NCBI GenBank assembly: GCA_039815365.1
Contig: JBCBZK010000014.1
Span: 1 to 40,748, forward strand
Length of the DNA stretch: 40,748 nucleotides
Reading direction: 5' to 3'
Origin: CALBPI01 sp039815365
GTDB taxonomy: Bacteria; Pseudomonadota; Gammaproteobacteria; Steroidobacterales; Woeseiaceae
The notes under the pieces: model-generated
The model's database searches: none
Seen by the model: only the letters and a program-made list of their open reading frames with translations
Told to the model about the DNA's origin: nothing
Shown here: one piece after another, positions 1-8,344 of the stretch
Numbering within the stretch: the first letter of the stretch is position 1
Layout: each line of letters opens with the position of its first letter
Position numbers and translations under genes: made by a program

Positions 1-1
1 A

Positions 2-1030
2 CTGAAAGACGTAACAGCCTCTTTGCTGCATGAAATCGCCGAACCGTTTGATGTGCAGGGCAACGAAGTCTTCATGACGGCGAGCGTCGGTATCGCGACC
101 TACCCTCAAGATGCCGATAACGTTATCGACTTGCTACGCAACGCCGATGCCGCTCTGTACGCGGCCAAGAAATCCGGCGGTAATCGTATGACGTTTTACG
201 ACACCCGTATGAACGACGATGCCGTTGAGCGCCTGATGTTGAAGAGCCGTTTGCGTCGCAGCTTCGAGCGCGATGAGCTGTTGCTGCAATACCAACCGAA
301 GTACGAACTCTCCACCGGACGCATTGTTGGTGCCGAAGCGTTAGTACGTTGGGAAATGCCCGGCATGGGGCGCATCCAACCGAATGACTTTATTCCACTC
401 GCGGAAGAGACGGGACTCATCATTCAAATCGGCGAGTGGGTGATTGAACGCGTTTGCGAAGATATCTCCGGGTGGCACCGTGACATCGGCGACCCAGGTC
501 GTATCGCGATTAATCTATCGCTGAAGCAACTACGCAAGCGCAATTTCTTTGACAGCGTGAATCGCATTTTCTCGCACCATGCCATCAAGCCTTCAGATAT
601 CGAGTTCGAGATCACCGAAACCACGCTGATGGAAGATATTCCGCGCACGATTGCCATTCTCGAAAAACTGCAGGCCTATGGCTTGCAACTGGCGATCGAT
701 GATTTCGGCACGGGTTATTCGTCTCTCAGTGCGTTGCAAAAATTCCCGATCAAAACGCTCAAGATCGATCGATCGTTTGTGCGCAATGCGGCTGATGACG
801 ACAACGACGCAGCGATTATCTCGGCGATTGTCGACATGAGCAGACGATTGCGACTGGAAGTGGTGGCGGAAGGCGTTGAGACCGAAGCGCAGCTCGCGTT
901 CCTGCGCAAATTGCGTTGCGACTTTGGCCAGGGCATGTTGTTTGGCGAACCGATGGACGCCGTCGAATTCGCCAAGCGCCTGATGGCGCAGCAAGACGGC
1001 ACCGACCAGAACAAGGCCTTGTTCGCCTGA
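2..1030 (+). CDS. GGDEF-EAL c-di-GMP protein, C-terminal part
   Basis: The reading frame is open from base 2, so the gene begins upstream of the window and only its last 342 codons are visible. The first ~60 residues are the end of a GGDEF domain (VGIATYPQDA, then NADAALYAAKKSGGNR). A full EAL phosphodiesterase domain follows: the EALVRW metal-binding motif, the INLS motif, EITET, DDFGTGYSSL, KIDRSFV and VVAEGVET are all present, so the c-di-GMP hydrolase site looks intact. Whether the GGDEF half is active cannot be judged because its signature is outside the window. Such proteins set cellular c-di-GMP and so control motility and biofilm. The gene ends with TGA, and a small TTGCAC/GTGCAA hairpin (1037-1055) lies just after it. 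Confidence 0.95.
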   Translation: MKDVTASLLHEIAEPFDVQGNEVFMTASVGIATYPQDADNVIDLLRNADAALYAAKKSGGNRMTFYDTRMNDDAVERLMLKSRLRRSFERDELLLQYQPKYELSTGRIVGAEALVRWEMPGMGRIQPNDFIPLAEETGLIIQIGEWVIERVCEDISGWHRDIGDPGRIAINLSLKQLRKRNFFDSVNRIFSHHAIKPSDIEFEITETTLMEDIPRTIAILEKLQAYGLQLAIDDFGTGYSSLSALQKFPIKTLKIDRSFVRNAADDDNDAAIISAIVDMSRRLRLEVVAEGVETEAQLAFLRKLRCDFGQGMLFGEPMDAVEFAKRLMAQQDGTDQNKALFA

Positions 1031-1159
1031 CCGCGATTGCACTTAATTGGTGCAACACATCGGCCTCACCTTACTCTATTATCACGACACTTGAATCAAA
1101 TGCTGGTATCGGTTGTCTACAACGTAGCGAATCCGAACATGCGAAGGGGAGCATTACCT

Positions 1160-1513
1160 ATGAAACATCACACTATTATAAGCATCGCTGCTGGGCTTCT
1201 CGTTGCCGGTGGTGCGAACGCCGCGTGCGAATACCCGAGCCGCGTTGACATCCCGAATGGCAGTCAGGCGAGCAAGGAAGAAATGATGGCCGGCCAGAAA
1301 GCGGTCAAGAGCTACATGGCTTCGATGAATGAATACCTGGACTGTATTGAAATCGAAACAGAGGCGGCCAAGTCTGCAGACGAAGATGCTGCGGTGACCG
1401 CGGAGCGCGATGCACTTCTGGCCAAACGCTACAACGCTGCCGTTGATGAAATGGAAACGCTTGCTGAGTCTTTTAACGTGGAAGTGCGCGAGTACAAAGC
1501 GCAGGGACAATAG
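1160..1513 (+). CDS. small exported protein, function unknown
   Basis: This encodes a 117-residue protein. The start at 1160 is chosen over upstream in-frame ATGs because a purine-rich ribosome site (AAGGGGA, 1143-1149) precedes it. It also gives a clean signal peptide, MKHHTIISIAAGLLVAGGANA, cut before ACEY. The mature part is acidic and helical, rich in Glu, Ala and Lys, with two Cys (in ACEY and YLDCIE) that could form a disulfide. It probably sits in the periplasm. I recognise no family with certainty. It is followed by two tandem hairpins and faces a second small exported protein on the other strand. Confidence 0.75.
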   Translation: MKHHTIISIAAGLLVAGGANAACEYPSRVDIPNGSQASKEEMMAGQKAVKSYMASMNEYLDCIEIETEAAKSADEDAAVTAERDALLAKRYNAAVDEMETLAESFNVEVREYKAQGQ

Positions 1514-1526
1514 CCGCGAGAAAGGT

Positions 1527-1606
1527 GGGCTGATCTGGTACCGGGGGGCGGACACCAGACCAGCCCGAGATATTGCCGTCGCTAGAGCGTTCGCCAGCGA
1601 CGGCAA
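1527..1606. terminator. two tandem stem-loops between convergent genes
   Basis: The first stem pairs GGGCTGATCTGGT (1527-1539) with ACCAGACCAGCCC (1554-1566), with one mismatch. The second pairs TTGCCGTCGCT (1573-1583) with AGCGACGGCAA (1596-1606), 11 bp perfect. They fill the gap between the stops at 1513 (+) and 1616 (-). No T-run follows either stem, so they are not textbook intrinsic terminators. A bidirectional termination or RNA-end-protecting role is inferred. Confidence 0.5.
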
Positions 1607-1615
1607 CAAACGCGG

Positions 1616-2146
1616 TTACTTAGCAGGCGTATTCGCCGCCAAGCGCTGACGCAGCGCACTCAGGTGCTCAAGGTTCAGCTCAGCATTCTCAATCGATGCG
1701 CTGATTTTGGCTGCACGCTCGAAGTCACGCTCAGCGCCATCAAGGTCGCCTGATACGGCGCGTAAGACACCTCGATTGGAGAGCGCGACAGCGTGGAATC
1801 GTTTGGCTTGTGCACCACCATCGAGAGAGCGACGGTGTGCGCGGCTGTAGCGCAAGGCGCGGCTGCACTGGCGCTCTGCGTCGTCGATCTGACCGCCCAG
1901 CGTCAAGCTGACGCACAGGTTGGTCGCTTTAGAGAAACCGTCACCGATCAGGCGTGCATTGCCCATCAGGTTAGTGACCGCTGCTGCGTAGTCGCCAGCC
2001 AGGATCTCATCGCCGGCAGCTTCATTTTCAACAGCTGACATGACGAAGGCGCTTTCGGCTGCCTGAACGTTGTGACCCATGCCGATCAGGACGATTAGCA
2101 TCGCTGCCGCCGCGGGTTTGGAAAATAAGTTGTGAAGTCGTTTCAT
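1616..2146 (-). CDS. exported TPR-like protein
   Basis: A 176-residue protein with an N-terminal signal peptide (basic KRLHNLFSK, then a hydrophobic run ending VQA|AES). The rest is helical with TPR-like spacing: GDYAAAVTNLMGNARL, then ATNLCVSLTLGGQIDDAERQC, then ALSNRGVLRAVSGDLDGAERDFERA, each carrying the small/large residue pattern of a TPR helix pair. TPR proteins act as scaffolds for protein-protein contact, and this one would act in the periplasm. The partner is unknown. It is transcribed alone, converging on the small exported protein at 1160-1513. Confidence 0.75.
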   Translation of the reverse strand: MKRLHNLFSKPAAAAMLIVLIGMGHNVQAAESAFVMSAVENEAAGDEILAGDYAAAVTNLMGNARLIGDGFSKATNLCVSLTLGGQIDDAERQCSRALRYSRAHRRSLDGGAQAKRFHAVALSNRGVLRAVSGDLDGAERDFERAAKISASIENAELNLEHLSALRQRLAANTPAK

Positions 2147-2269
2147 TGTAGTGCTCCGTGTTGGGTGTTGTTCCCGGGATGATCCCCGTCATCACCTGAC
2201 ACCCCGAACACTACGTTTCGTGCTGCAACGCAACAAACGACATAATTTCCCTATGGTGATGAGAAAATG

Positions 2270-3166
2270 TCATGCCGCAGACGCGAATGTTTGTAACACC
2301 CAGTCGTGTAGCAGCCGCACTTGATCCACATTACCGCTATTGGCGTCGTAAACCAGATAGTAAAAATCCTCTGTTACCAACGACTTACCCGGCAATCGAA
2401 CGATCGCACCAGACTCAAACCAGGCATCCGCCAGCGGGATCGGCACTAAGGCCACGCCAAGCCCTCGCTCGGCCGCACGCACCACGGCAATCATTGAATC
2501 AAGCTTGACCAGGCGCTGATTCGGCGGCATCGACAGGCCGCGCGCCTCGTACCACAGACGCCACGCATCCTCGCGCGTGTTGTGGACGATCAAGGGGATA
2601 TCGCTGCCGTAGGTCTCCTCGTCGCTGATGTAAGCCTCACGAAATTCAGCAGTACACGCCGGCACCAATCGCAAGGGAAACAGCGGCGTCGCGGACAAGC
2701 CGGTAGGTACTTGGCGGAACAAGCGGATTGATGCATCGGCATCGCCAGGATGATGTTCGAGGGACTCATCGCTGGTGTTTACGGACAAATCGATATCGGG
2801 GTGCTCGTGCGTAAACCCGGCCAATCGCGGAATGAACAGCTCGCTGGCAAAGAAAGGCTGCACCGACAAGCTCAGCGTGACTCGGTCGCGGCGCGTTTGA
2901 ATGCGCATGGCGGCACCGTCGATCTCGCGCATCGGGCGGTCGATTTCCTGAAACAGCAGCTCGCCGTCGGGTGTCAGAGCGAGCGTGGCGTTGACGCGCT
3001 CAAACAGAGACACGCCTAATTCTTCCTCCAATCGCTTGATTTGGTGGCTGACCGCAGATGGCGTGACGAAAAGCTGTTCGGCCGCCCGCCGGTAGCTCAG
3101 CGCGCGTGCTGCCGTGCAGAACGTGCGCAAGCCTCTCAGCGACAGCTGCCGTGTGTTTCCTTTCAT
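2270..3166 (-). CDS. LysR-family transcriptional regulator, GcvA-like
   Basis: A 298-residue protein of normal LysR length. The N-terminal winged helix-turn-helix is clear (about residues 8-66: LRTFCTAARALSYRRAAEQL, then VTPSAVSHQIKRLEEELGV, then LFER). A type-2 periplasmic-binding-like effector domain follows (about 95-295), with the PLIVHNTREDAWRLWYEA segment typical of the GcvA/AmpR-like branch (DDWRxWL-type motif). It would bind DNA as a tetramer and respond to a small ligand that cannot be predicted. LysR proteins often control a divergent neighbour, but the next gene on the other strand starts 380 bp away and encodes a membrane-anchored GNAT protein, so the target is unclear. Confidence 0.92.
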   Translation of the reverse strand: MKGNTRQLSLRGLRTFCTAARALSYRRAAEQLFVTPSAVSHQIKRLEEELGVSLFERVNATLALTPDGELLFQEIDRPMREIDGAAMRIQTRRDRVTLSLSVQPFFASELFIPRLAGFTHEHPDIDLSVNTSDESLEHHPGDADASIRLFRQVPTGLSATPLFPLRLVPACTAEFREAYISDEETYGSDIPLIVHNTREDAWRLWYEARGLSMPPNQRLVKLDSMIAVVRAAERGLGVALVPIPLADAWFESGAIVRLPGKSLVTEDFYYLVYDANSGNVDQVRLLHDWVLQTFASAA

Positions 3167-3546
3167 GGTTGCAATCGTCCTGATACCTCAAATGTTGCAC
3201 TGCACAAACCGTACCAAGCTTATGTGACAACTAAAAGGCAGGACAAGTGCCATTGCATCAGTAATTTCGGCAGCATGCCCGGCGGAAAAGCTCGAAAGAT
3301 GCACCAACAGCGGTGATCAGCGCCGCGAAGACGCACCAAATCGGCTGTCAGAAGTGCCCCGGTCAGCGACGAATATGCCGATGGAACGCCAAAACGCCGC
3401 AAAAACCGGTACGCGGCACGCGCACCGATACTTTTCCGGCATTCCATTCGCCGATCCGCGATAATTTAAGGCACCACTACTGCCCCCAAAAGGGCTCATC
3501 GGTCGTGCTCGCCCTTTCGAAAAGAACCGCTCAAGGCAATCATCAG
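3167..3546. other. long intergenic region between LysR gene and GNAT gene
   Basis: About 380 bp between divergent genes. The frame of the downstream gene stays open back to about 3313, but the extra residues are low in hydrophobicity, Cys/Arg-rich and unlike a real N-terminus, so I treat the stretch as noncoding. A possible -10 (GATAAT, 3460-3465) lies before the GNAT gene, but no convincing -35 is seen. It presumably holds the LysR regulator's own control region; I could not recognise a T-N11-A box with confidence. Confidence 0.4.
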
Positions 3547-4665
3547 ATGGACACACTGCAGCAATTTTTCGACAGCATATTTACCTATCGGGACACGATC
3601 GCCATTCTGGCGCTAATCGTGACCATCATTGTCTTCATTGTTCAACAACGACAAGGTAACCGCATTGAGAAACAGGAGAACTACCTGACGCTGGAGCTTG
3701 CGTCGAATGACCTGTTCAAGTTCGAAGGGGAGCACGCAAAAGCCATCGGTCCCTTTCAGGAGGAGACGTTACCCACGCCAACGCATATCGAGGCACATCA
3801 GGGTTTGGTTGACGCGTTTTACTTCATGACGCTGAACCTGTTCGAGGCATCCGTGCGTTTTCGTAAGAACCTGACAATTGAGAAAACAGTGTTTGGTAGC
3901 TGGGTCGTTTGGTATTACGACACGTTGTGTTCGGCGTACTTTCGCCAGCAGTGGCCATCACTGCGAGAGAACTACACACGCGAACTTAAAGACATTTTCG
4001 ATTTGCCAGTTGCACAGTTTCATAACGGTGCTAGAGAGAGCGAGCGCAAAGTTGCGTTCTTTGATCATGTCGCCGAGATTTTGAATTGCCCGATTATTCG
4101 TGATTGGCTAGACGATGTTGATGTCGGACAAACCAACCAGGCGAACGCGAGCACGCTTGAAGAGGTCCCGTATCACAGCACGTGGGACACCATTACGCCG
4201 AACTTAGCGAAACAGCTCAGCACGTTTTTTGTGGCCAATATTCACGACCACACGGACTACATCAGTCATAGCGAATACTTCGAAGGCTTGAGCCCGGATG
4301 CAGCGCAGTGGGCAGACAATCTCGAAGAGCGAATCGCCAAGGGCATGTTAGACGCGCGCACCGATCTGCCATTAGAAGCGCTTGTGATCAAAACCGATGA
4401 GAACGATATCAGCGCAGTGGCACTCGTGGATTGGGATACGAACGGCACGGAGCGCTACGCGGTGATTGAAGATATGACTGTTGCCAAAAACGCGCGTCGG
4501 CAAGGGTTGGGACAACGTTTAATTGATGAAGCAACGCAACGCTCGAAAGAGCGCGGTGCAAAACGGATTGTGCTGGAGTCTGGCGCACGCAATGCCGGTG
4601 CACATGCGTTGTTTGCCGAGAATGGTTTTGATGTGTTGTCTAAGGTGTTTGTTAAGCGTTTGTAA
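3547..4665 (+). CDS. membrane-anchored protein with C-terminal GNAT acetyltransferase domain
   Basis: A 372-residue protein when started at ATG 3547, which follows a weak AAGG site and begins directly before a membrane helix (TIAILALIVTIIVFIVQQ, about residues 16-35). Residues 36-270 are a soluble helical region of no family I recognise, rich in aromatic residues and His. The last ~90 residues are a GNAT fold: IEDMTVAKNARRQGLGQRLIDEA holds the acetyl-CoA-binding R-x-x-G-x-G/A motif, followed by RIVLESGARNAGAHALFAENGFD. It would acetylate an amine of an unknown substrate on the cytoplasmic face. The architecture (TM, unknown domain, GNAT) is uncommon. Confidence 0.85.
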   Translation: MDTLQQFFDSIFTYRDTIAILALIVTIIVFIVQQRQGNRIEKQENYLTLELASNDLFKFEGEHAKAIGPFQEETLPTPTHIEAHQGLVDAFYFMTLNLFEASVRFRKNLTIEKTVFGSWVVWYYDTLCSAYFRQQWPSLRENYTRELKDIFDLPVAQFHNGARESERKVAFFDHVAEILNCPIIRDWLDDVDVGQTNQANASTLEEVPYHSTWDTITPNLAKQLSTFFVANIHDHTDYISHSEYFEGLSPDAAQWADNLEERIAKGMLDARTDLPLEALVIKTDENDISAVALVDWDTNGTERYAVIEDMTVAKNARRQGLGQRLIDEATQRSKERGAKRIVLESGARNAGAHALFAENGFDVLSKVFVKRL

Positions 4666-4779
4666 CTCAACGCGGATGCGATGCATTGCTTGCATACATT
4701 CACTCGCGCCCTCCTTCATCATTTGCGATGATCAGTTTGCAATTAACACAGTTGATGCCACGCTCCAATGGGACACGCC

Positions 4780-6534
4780 ATGATGCAACACCTACGTCGC
4801 CTTTTCGTCTTGTCGATCATCGTCGCCACGCTGGGCTGCTCAGCAGATGAGAATGATGCGCCGCCTGCCTCGTCGCCGGACCTGATATTGATCAACGCGC
4901 ATGTCTACACGCTGCGTTGGAGTGAACCTGCGATGGACGGCACGATCTCACCGGATGCACCGATGGATAGCGATGGCTGGCAACCTGATGCGAGCGCTGT
5001 GGTGATTGACGAGGGCGTGATCCAATTCGTTGGAACAAGCGAAGATGCGTTGGCGATGAAGGGCGACGACACACGCGTCGTCGATCTTGACGGCGCGACG
5101 TTGCTGCCCGGCTTGGTTGATTCACATACGCACGTCTTTGGTCTGGGCGCGTTACTGGACGAAGTGAACCTGATCGACGTTCCGAATGAAGCGATGGCGG
5201 TCGCGTTAGTCAAAGAGCGCGCCAAGACAACGCCGAAGGGGCAGTGGATCGTCGGCCGCGGGTGGGATGAAGGCGCCTGGGCAGATCGTTATCCCGATAA
5301 AAAATTGCTGACAGAAGCAGTCCCGGATCATCCGGTATTGATGGGCAGTCGCCATGGCTTTGCCGCATGGGGTAACCAGATGGCGCTGGATGTTGCTGGT
5401 ATCACTGCCGATTCAACGGTGCCCGTAGGTGGCGAAATGCACCTGGACGAGCGCGGCGAGCCTAATGGATTGTTCCTGAATCGCGGCGTCACGATGCTAC
5501 GCGATGCCCTACCAGCATCGTCGCAAGAGACGCTAACCCGACAGGTCTTGCTCGGCCTGAACCAAATGGCCAAAGATGGCTACACCGCTGTGCATGACGC
5601 GGGTCTCGATTCGGCACAGATGCAAGCGCTGGAAACGTTAGAGGCAGAGGATCGTTTGCCGATTCGCGTGCAAGCGATGCTGTCGTTGCGCGACGAGCCA
5701 TTGATCGAGAAGTGGTTGGAGAGAGGCCCCGATACAGATACTGACAGTATGCTCACGACGAGAACGGTTAAGGCTTACTATGACGGCGCGTTGGGCTCGC
5801 GCGGCGCGCGGTTGCTCGCCGACTACTCTGACCAACCGGGGCATCGTGGTGTCAGCGGTGGTGACTATGGATTCAACGAGGCGTTAAACACCAAAGCGAT
5901 GCGCGCCGGTTTTCAGATCGCGATCCACGCGATCGGCGATGCGGGCAACCGCGAAGCCATCGATATTCTTGAGTCAGTGTTCCGCGAGTACCCGGAGACC
6001 ATTGCCAATCGTCATCGCATTGAACATGCACAAGTGCTCGCCGCCGAGGATATCCCGCGGCTGAAACAATATGACATGATCGCCTCGATGGAGCCGCCGC
6101 ATGCGATGGAGGATAAAGCCTGGGCGGAAGACCGCTTGGGGCCGGACCGGATTCGCGGTGCGTACGCATGGCGCACACTGCGCGAGGCTGGCGCGCGACT
6201 GACGTTCAACTCAGACAACCCGGGCTCCAGCCACAGTATTTTTTACGGTTTGCATTCGGCGATCACACGTCAGGATCCTAACCGACTTCCCGAAGGCGGA
6301 TGGTATCCCGAGCAACGTGTCACGATTGATGAGGCCGTACGTGCGTACACGTCGTGGTCTGCATACGCGAGTTTTAGTGAAGCTGATGTTGGCACTATTG
6401 AAGTTGGCAACCGTGCGGACTTAACCGCGATGGATATTGATCCGTTTCAACTAGCGACTGATACGCCGGAAGACATTCTTGGCGGTGGGATCGTGATGAC
6501 TGTTGTTGATGGGGCGATCGTTTACGCGCAGTAA
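4780..6534 (+). CDS. amidohydrolase family 3 (YtcJ-like) lipoprotein
   Basis: A metal-dependent hydrolase of about 584 residues. ATG 4780 is preferred (GGGA at 4770-4773), although ATG 4768 is also in frame. The N-terminus is a lipoprotein-like signal (LSIIVATLGC followed by SADEND). The body matches YtcJ-type amidohydrolases: GLVDSHTHVFGLG carries the HxH metal ligands, IAIHAIGDAGNREAID and RHRIEHAQVL carry later His ligands, and TFNSDNPGSS the catalytic Asp region. The family cleaves amide or related C-N bonds of diverse small molecules, so the substrate is open. Its last 52 codons recur as a mosaic fragment about 1.08 kb downstream (7462-7617). Confidence 0.92.
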   Translation: MMQHLRRLFVLSIIVATLGCSADENDAPPASSPDLILINAHVYTLRWSEPAMDGTISPDAPMDSDGWQPDASAVVIDEGVIQFVGTSEDALAMKGDDTRVVDLDGATLLPGLVDSHTHVFGLGALLDEVNLIDVPNEAMAVALVKERAKTTPKGQWIVGRGWDEGAWADRYPDKKLLTEAVPDHPVLMGSRHGFAAWGNQMALDVAGITADSTVPVGGEMHLDERGEPNGLFLNRGVTMLRDALPASSQETLTRQVLLGLNQMAKDGYTAVHDAGLDSAQMQALETLEAEDRLPIRVQAMLSLRDEPLIEKWLERGPDTDTDSMLTTRTVKAYYDGALGSRGARLLADYSDQPGHRGVSGGDYGFNEALNTKAMRAGFQIAIHAIGDAGNREAIDILESVFREYPETIANRHRIEHAQVLAAEDIPRLKQYDMIASMEPPHAMEDKAWAEDRLGPDRIRGAYAWRTLREAGARLTFNSDNPGSSHSIFYGLHSAITRQDPNRLPEGGWYPEQRVTIDEAVRAYTSWSAYASFSEADVGTIEVGNRADLTAMDIDPFQLATDTPEDILGGGIVMTVVDGAIVYAQ

Positions 6535-6903
6535 AGCAACTGCGCTGATTAACGAGCCGGAGCGATCTGCATTCTCGTCAGAAACGGCTGCCTATCGCTC
6601 ACTCTCAAATGGCATTAGGCATGTAGGCTGCTAGGTACAAAATCGCAGCGAGACTCGACAAATTACAAAAGGCAAATAGTCCGAGCAACAGGAACATCGC
6701 CATGTTGTTGGAAATATTGTGCGTGTGTTTTAGGTCGTGGGATAACGCCCTGACTAGTGACTCATCTCTTTCAGCAATATGGTCTGTTCTATTTAGACAC
6801 CAAGACGGAAACCGAAAATCGTTTTACACGAAGCCAGGTGAAAGGCTAAGAACCTCGACAGAATCAGACAGGGAGTCCTGAAGCTTAGAGGTTCACCGGT
6901 CGC
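6535..6903. other. gene-poor stretch after the amidohydrolase
   Basis: No full gene is visible. The minus strand holds an open frame (6605-6823) described separately. The rest shows no recognisable RNA, repeat or promoter. This stretch lies between the amidohydrolase gene and its downstream partial copy and looks like accessory or decaying sequence. Confidence 0.4.
6605..6823 (-). pseudogene. possible remnant of a membrane-protein gene
   Basis: The minus strand is open for 72 codons from a TAA at 6824-6826 to TGA at 6605-6607. It reads with protein-like composition: acidic and helical (DHIAERDESLVRALSHDLKH) and then a membrane-like segment (MAMFLLLGLFAF, then LSSLAAILYLAAYMPNAI). The only in-frame ATG comes late, just before the membrane part, and no ribosome site is clear upstream. 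It could be the 3' end of a lost membrane-protein gene, or a ~34-residue small membrane protein started at the internal ATG. Confidence 0.3.
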
Positions 6904-7386
6904 CTAACGTGCCTCGCCGTCAACTGCCAGCACGAAGTCCTCGAAGCCCCATAAGGCGTAAATTGACTTGGTTGATTGCCAGCAATTCTTCAGGCCTGGC
7001 TGTTCAATAGCTGAACGAAACCACTGCACGGTGGCTTCCGGGTATCCTTCGCGACCAAGACGGGATGAACGGTCATGCATCAGGACCCCAGTCCATATCC
7101 AGTTCTGACACGATTGCAGAAACCGGAACGCGTCTACGGCACTGAGTTCCTTACCACTAGCACCGTCCAAGACTAGTTGTGCAAGCTCAGGGTCCTCAAT
7201 CACTTGGTTACGCTGCTCGCGGAAGGCCTCAAAATCTGCTTGCTGCGACTCGAGCAACGCGAGAGTCTGTTCAAGCTCGAGCACCTCTTGGTTTTGCTTG
7301 AGCTCAACCAAAATCAGGAGGATTCCGACAAGGACTGCCAAGTTGGTCGCTGGTGTCAGCCATCGATCTACCGTTTTGTTTTTCAT
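6904..7386 (-). CDS. membrane-anchored protein, function unknown
   Basis: A 160-residue protein with one N-terminal membrane helix (about residues 12-28, LAVLVGILLILVE) followed by a helical, Gln/Glu-rich stretch (VELKQNQEVLELEQTLALLESQQADF) likely to coil. The C-terminal part is Trp-rich (CQNWIWTGVL, ATVQWFRSAI, IYALWGFEDF). Similar small proteins (one TM then a xELKQNQ motif) are common orphans in marine gammaproteobacteria, as far as I recall, without assigned function. It is on the opposite strand to the amidohydrolase gene and its downstream fragment, and sits between them. Confidence 0.75.
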   Translation of the reverse strand: MKNKTVDRWLTPATNLAVLVGILLILVELKQNQEVLELEQTLALLESQQADFEAFREQRNQVIEDPELAQLVLDGASGKELSAVDAFRFLQSCQNWIWTGVLMHDRSSRLGREGYPEATVQWFRSAIEQPGLKNCWQSTKSIYALWGFEDFVLAVDGEAR

Positions 7387-7697
7387 GTTCTAACCTGATG
7401 GGCGGGCTAACGGGTGACAGATGCTTCGTGTCTGCTGCGGTGATCTATTGTACGGAAACGCGAAACTGATGTTGGCACTATTGAAGTTGGCAACCGTGCG
7501 GACTTAACCGCGATGGATATAGATTCGTTTCAGCTGGCTGCTGACCCGCCGGAAGACATTCTTGGCGGTGGGATCGTGATGACTGTTGTTGATGGGGTCG
7601 TCGTGTTTGTGCGTTGATGTAACCTGCCTACGGAGTAGGGCAATTTACCGGTGAGCCGCTATACTGGCACGCAAGGCTAACCAACTTTGAGGGACAG
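7387..7697. other. intergenic region holding the amidohydrolase 3' fragment
   Basis: Half of this 310-bp stretch is the duplicated amidohydrolase end (7462-7617). Before it there is only a short leader for the minus-strand gene. After it lies the promoter and leader of the gene at 7698, with a possible -10 (TATACT near 7660) but no good -35. Confidence 0.4.
7462..7617 (+). pseudogene. 3' fragment of a second amidohydrolase gene
   Basis: These 52 codons align without gaps to the last part of the amidohydrolase gene (6379-6534, constant offset 1083). Positions 7466-7520 (55 nt) and 7547-7597 (51 nt) are identical to it. The 26 nt between them carry 8 differences and the last 20 nt carry 10. 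The frame stays open and ends in its own stop (TGA 7615-7617), and most changes are silent or conservative (for example DGAIVYAQ becomes DGVVVFVR). An in-frame stop lies just upstream at 7441-7443, and no start is present. It is best read as the end of a diverged paralogue whose body was lost. Confidence 0.85.
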
Positions 7698-8300
7698 ATG
7701 AACGACACAGCCAAACCAACCGGCTTAGCCGATAGAGACGTCCTTCAGCACGAGTTAGAGATGTTGCGCCAAGAAAAACTACGCCGCAGCCGGCAGCAGT
7801 TTGAATATGTTCGATTGAGCCTGATCAACGTTGGCGTACTGTCGTTTTTCGGCATTTTCAGCGTCCTTGGTCAGGACGAAGACATGTTTGCCCGAATTGT
7901 TGAAAACTCAACTTTTGTTTTCGCTTTGATGTGTGTGTTGACCGTGCTCTCTGTCACGCTATTTTTGTTTTGGGTTGACGACGCGCTCTCGATCGCGGGC
8001 ATTGATCGATTCCTCTATCAGAAAGAAAAGCAGGTGGATAACACCGGCGACGCGTATTGGTACGAGTATCGCGAACAGCTCAATCGGACAGGCGCGTTTC
8101 GGGCCAAGAAGTGGATCTTCAACGCCGGGGTGTTGTTGTCGTTCGTCAGCCCACCCTTTTTGTTTTTGATTTTCGCAGCGTTGCACACGGCCTTACAGAT
8201 TCCGACCTATGTACAGATTGGCGGCGCTGTCATGTTTTTCCTAATGCTGGTGACGCCGCTGGTGCTTTGGAGAAAGTTCTCGAAACGATTGTACGGCTGA
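7698..8300 (+). CDS. four-helix membrane protein, function unknown
   Basis: A 200-residue protein started at ATG 7698 behind GAGGGA (about 7690-7695). Residues 13-40 form a charged helix (RDVLQHELEMLRQEKLRRSRQQFEYV). Two membrane helices follow (about 44-58 and 75-95), then an acidic loop with WYEYREQLNRTG, then two more helices (about 140-160 and 175-192). I recognise no family. It stands alone in an accessory stretch; the mosaic amidohydrolase fragment lies directly upstream. Confidence 0.75.
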   Translation: MNDTAKPTGLADRDVLQHELEMLRQEKLRRSRQQFEYVRLSLINVGVLSFFGIFSVLGQDEDMFARIVENSTFVFALMCVLTVLSVTLFLFWVDDALSIAGIDRFLYQKEKQVDNTGDAYWYEYREQLNRTGAFRAKKWIFNAGVLLSFVSPPFLFLIFAALHTALQIPTYVQIGGAVMFFLMLVTPLVLWRKFSKRLYG

Positions 8301-8344
8301 GCTTACGTCGGGCTAGTGCGACCGATGTCATACTACGGAAATAA

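Noticed and set aside
593..1042. 149-codon minus-strand frame
   Set aside because: It is a mirror of the highly conserved EAL coding sequence on the plus strand.
1037..1159. Longer N-terminus for the small exported protein
   Set aside because: It would place 41 unlikely residues before a clean signal peptide, and the good ribosome site is at the later ATG.
3313..3546. Upstream extension of the GNAT-gene frame
   Set aside because: The extra 78 codons are Cys/Arg/Pro-rich with no ribosome site, and they would bury the membrane helix that normally starts the protein.
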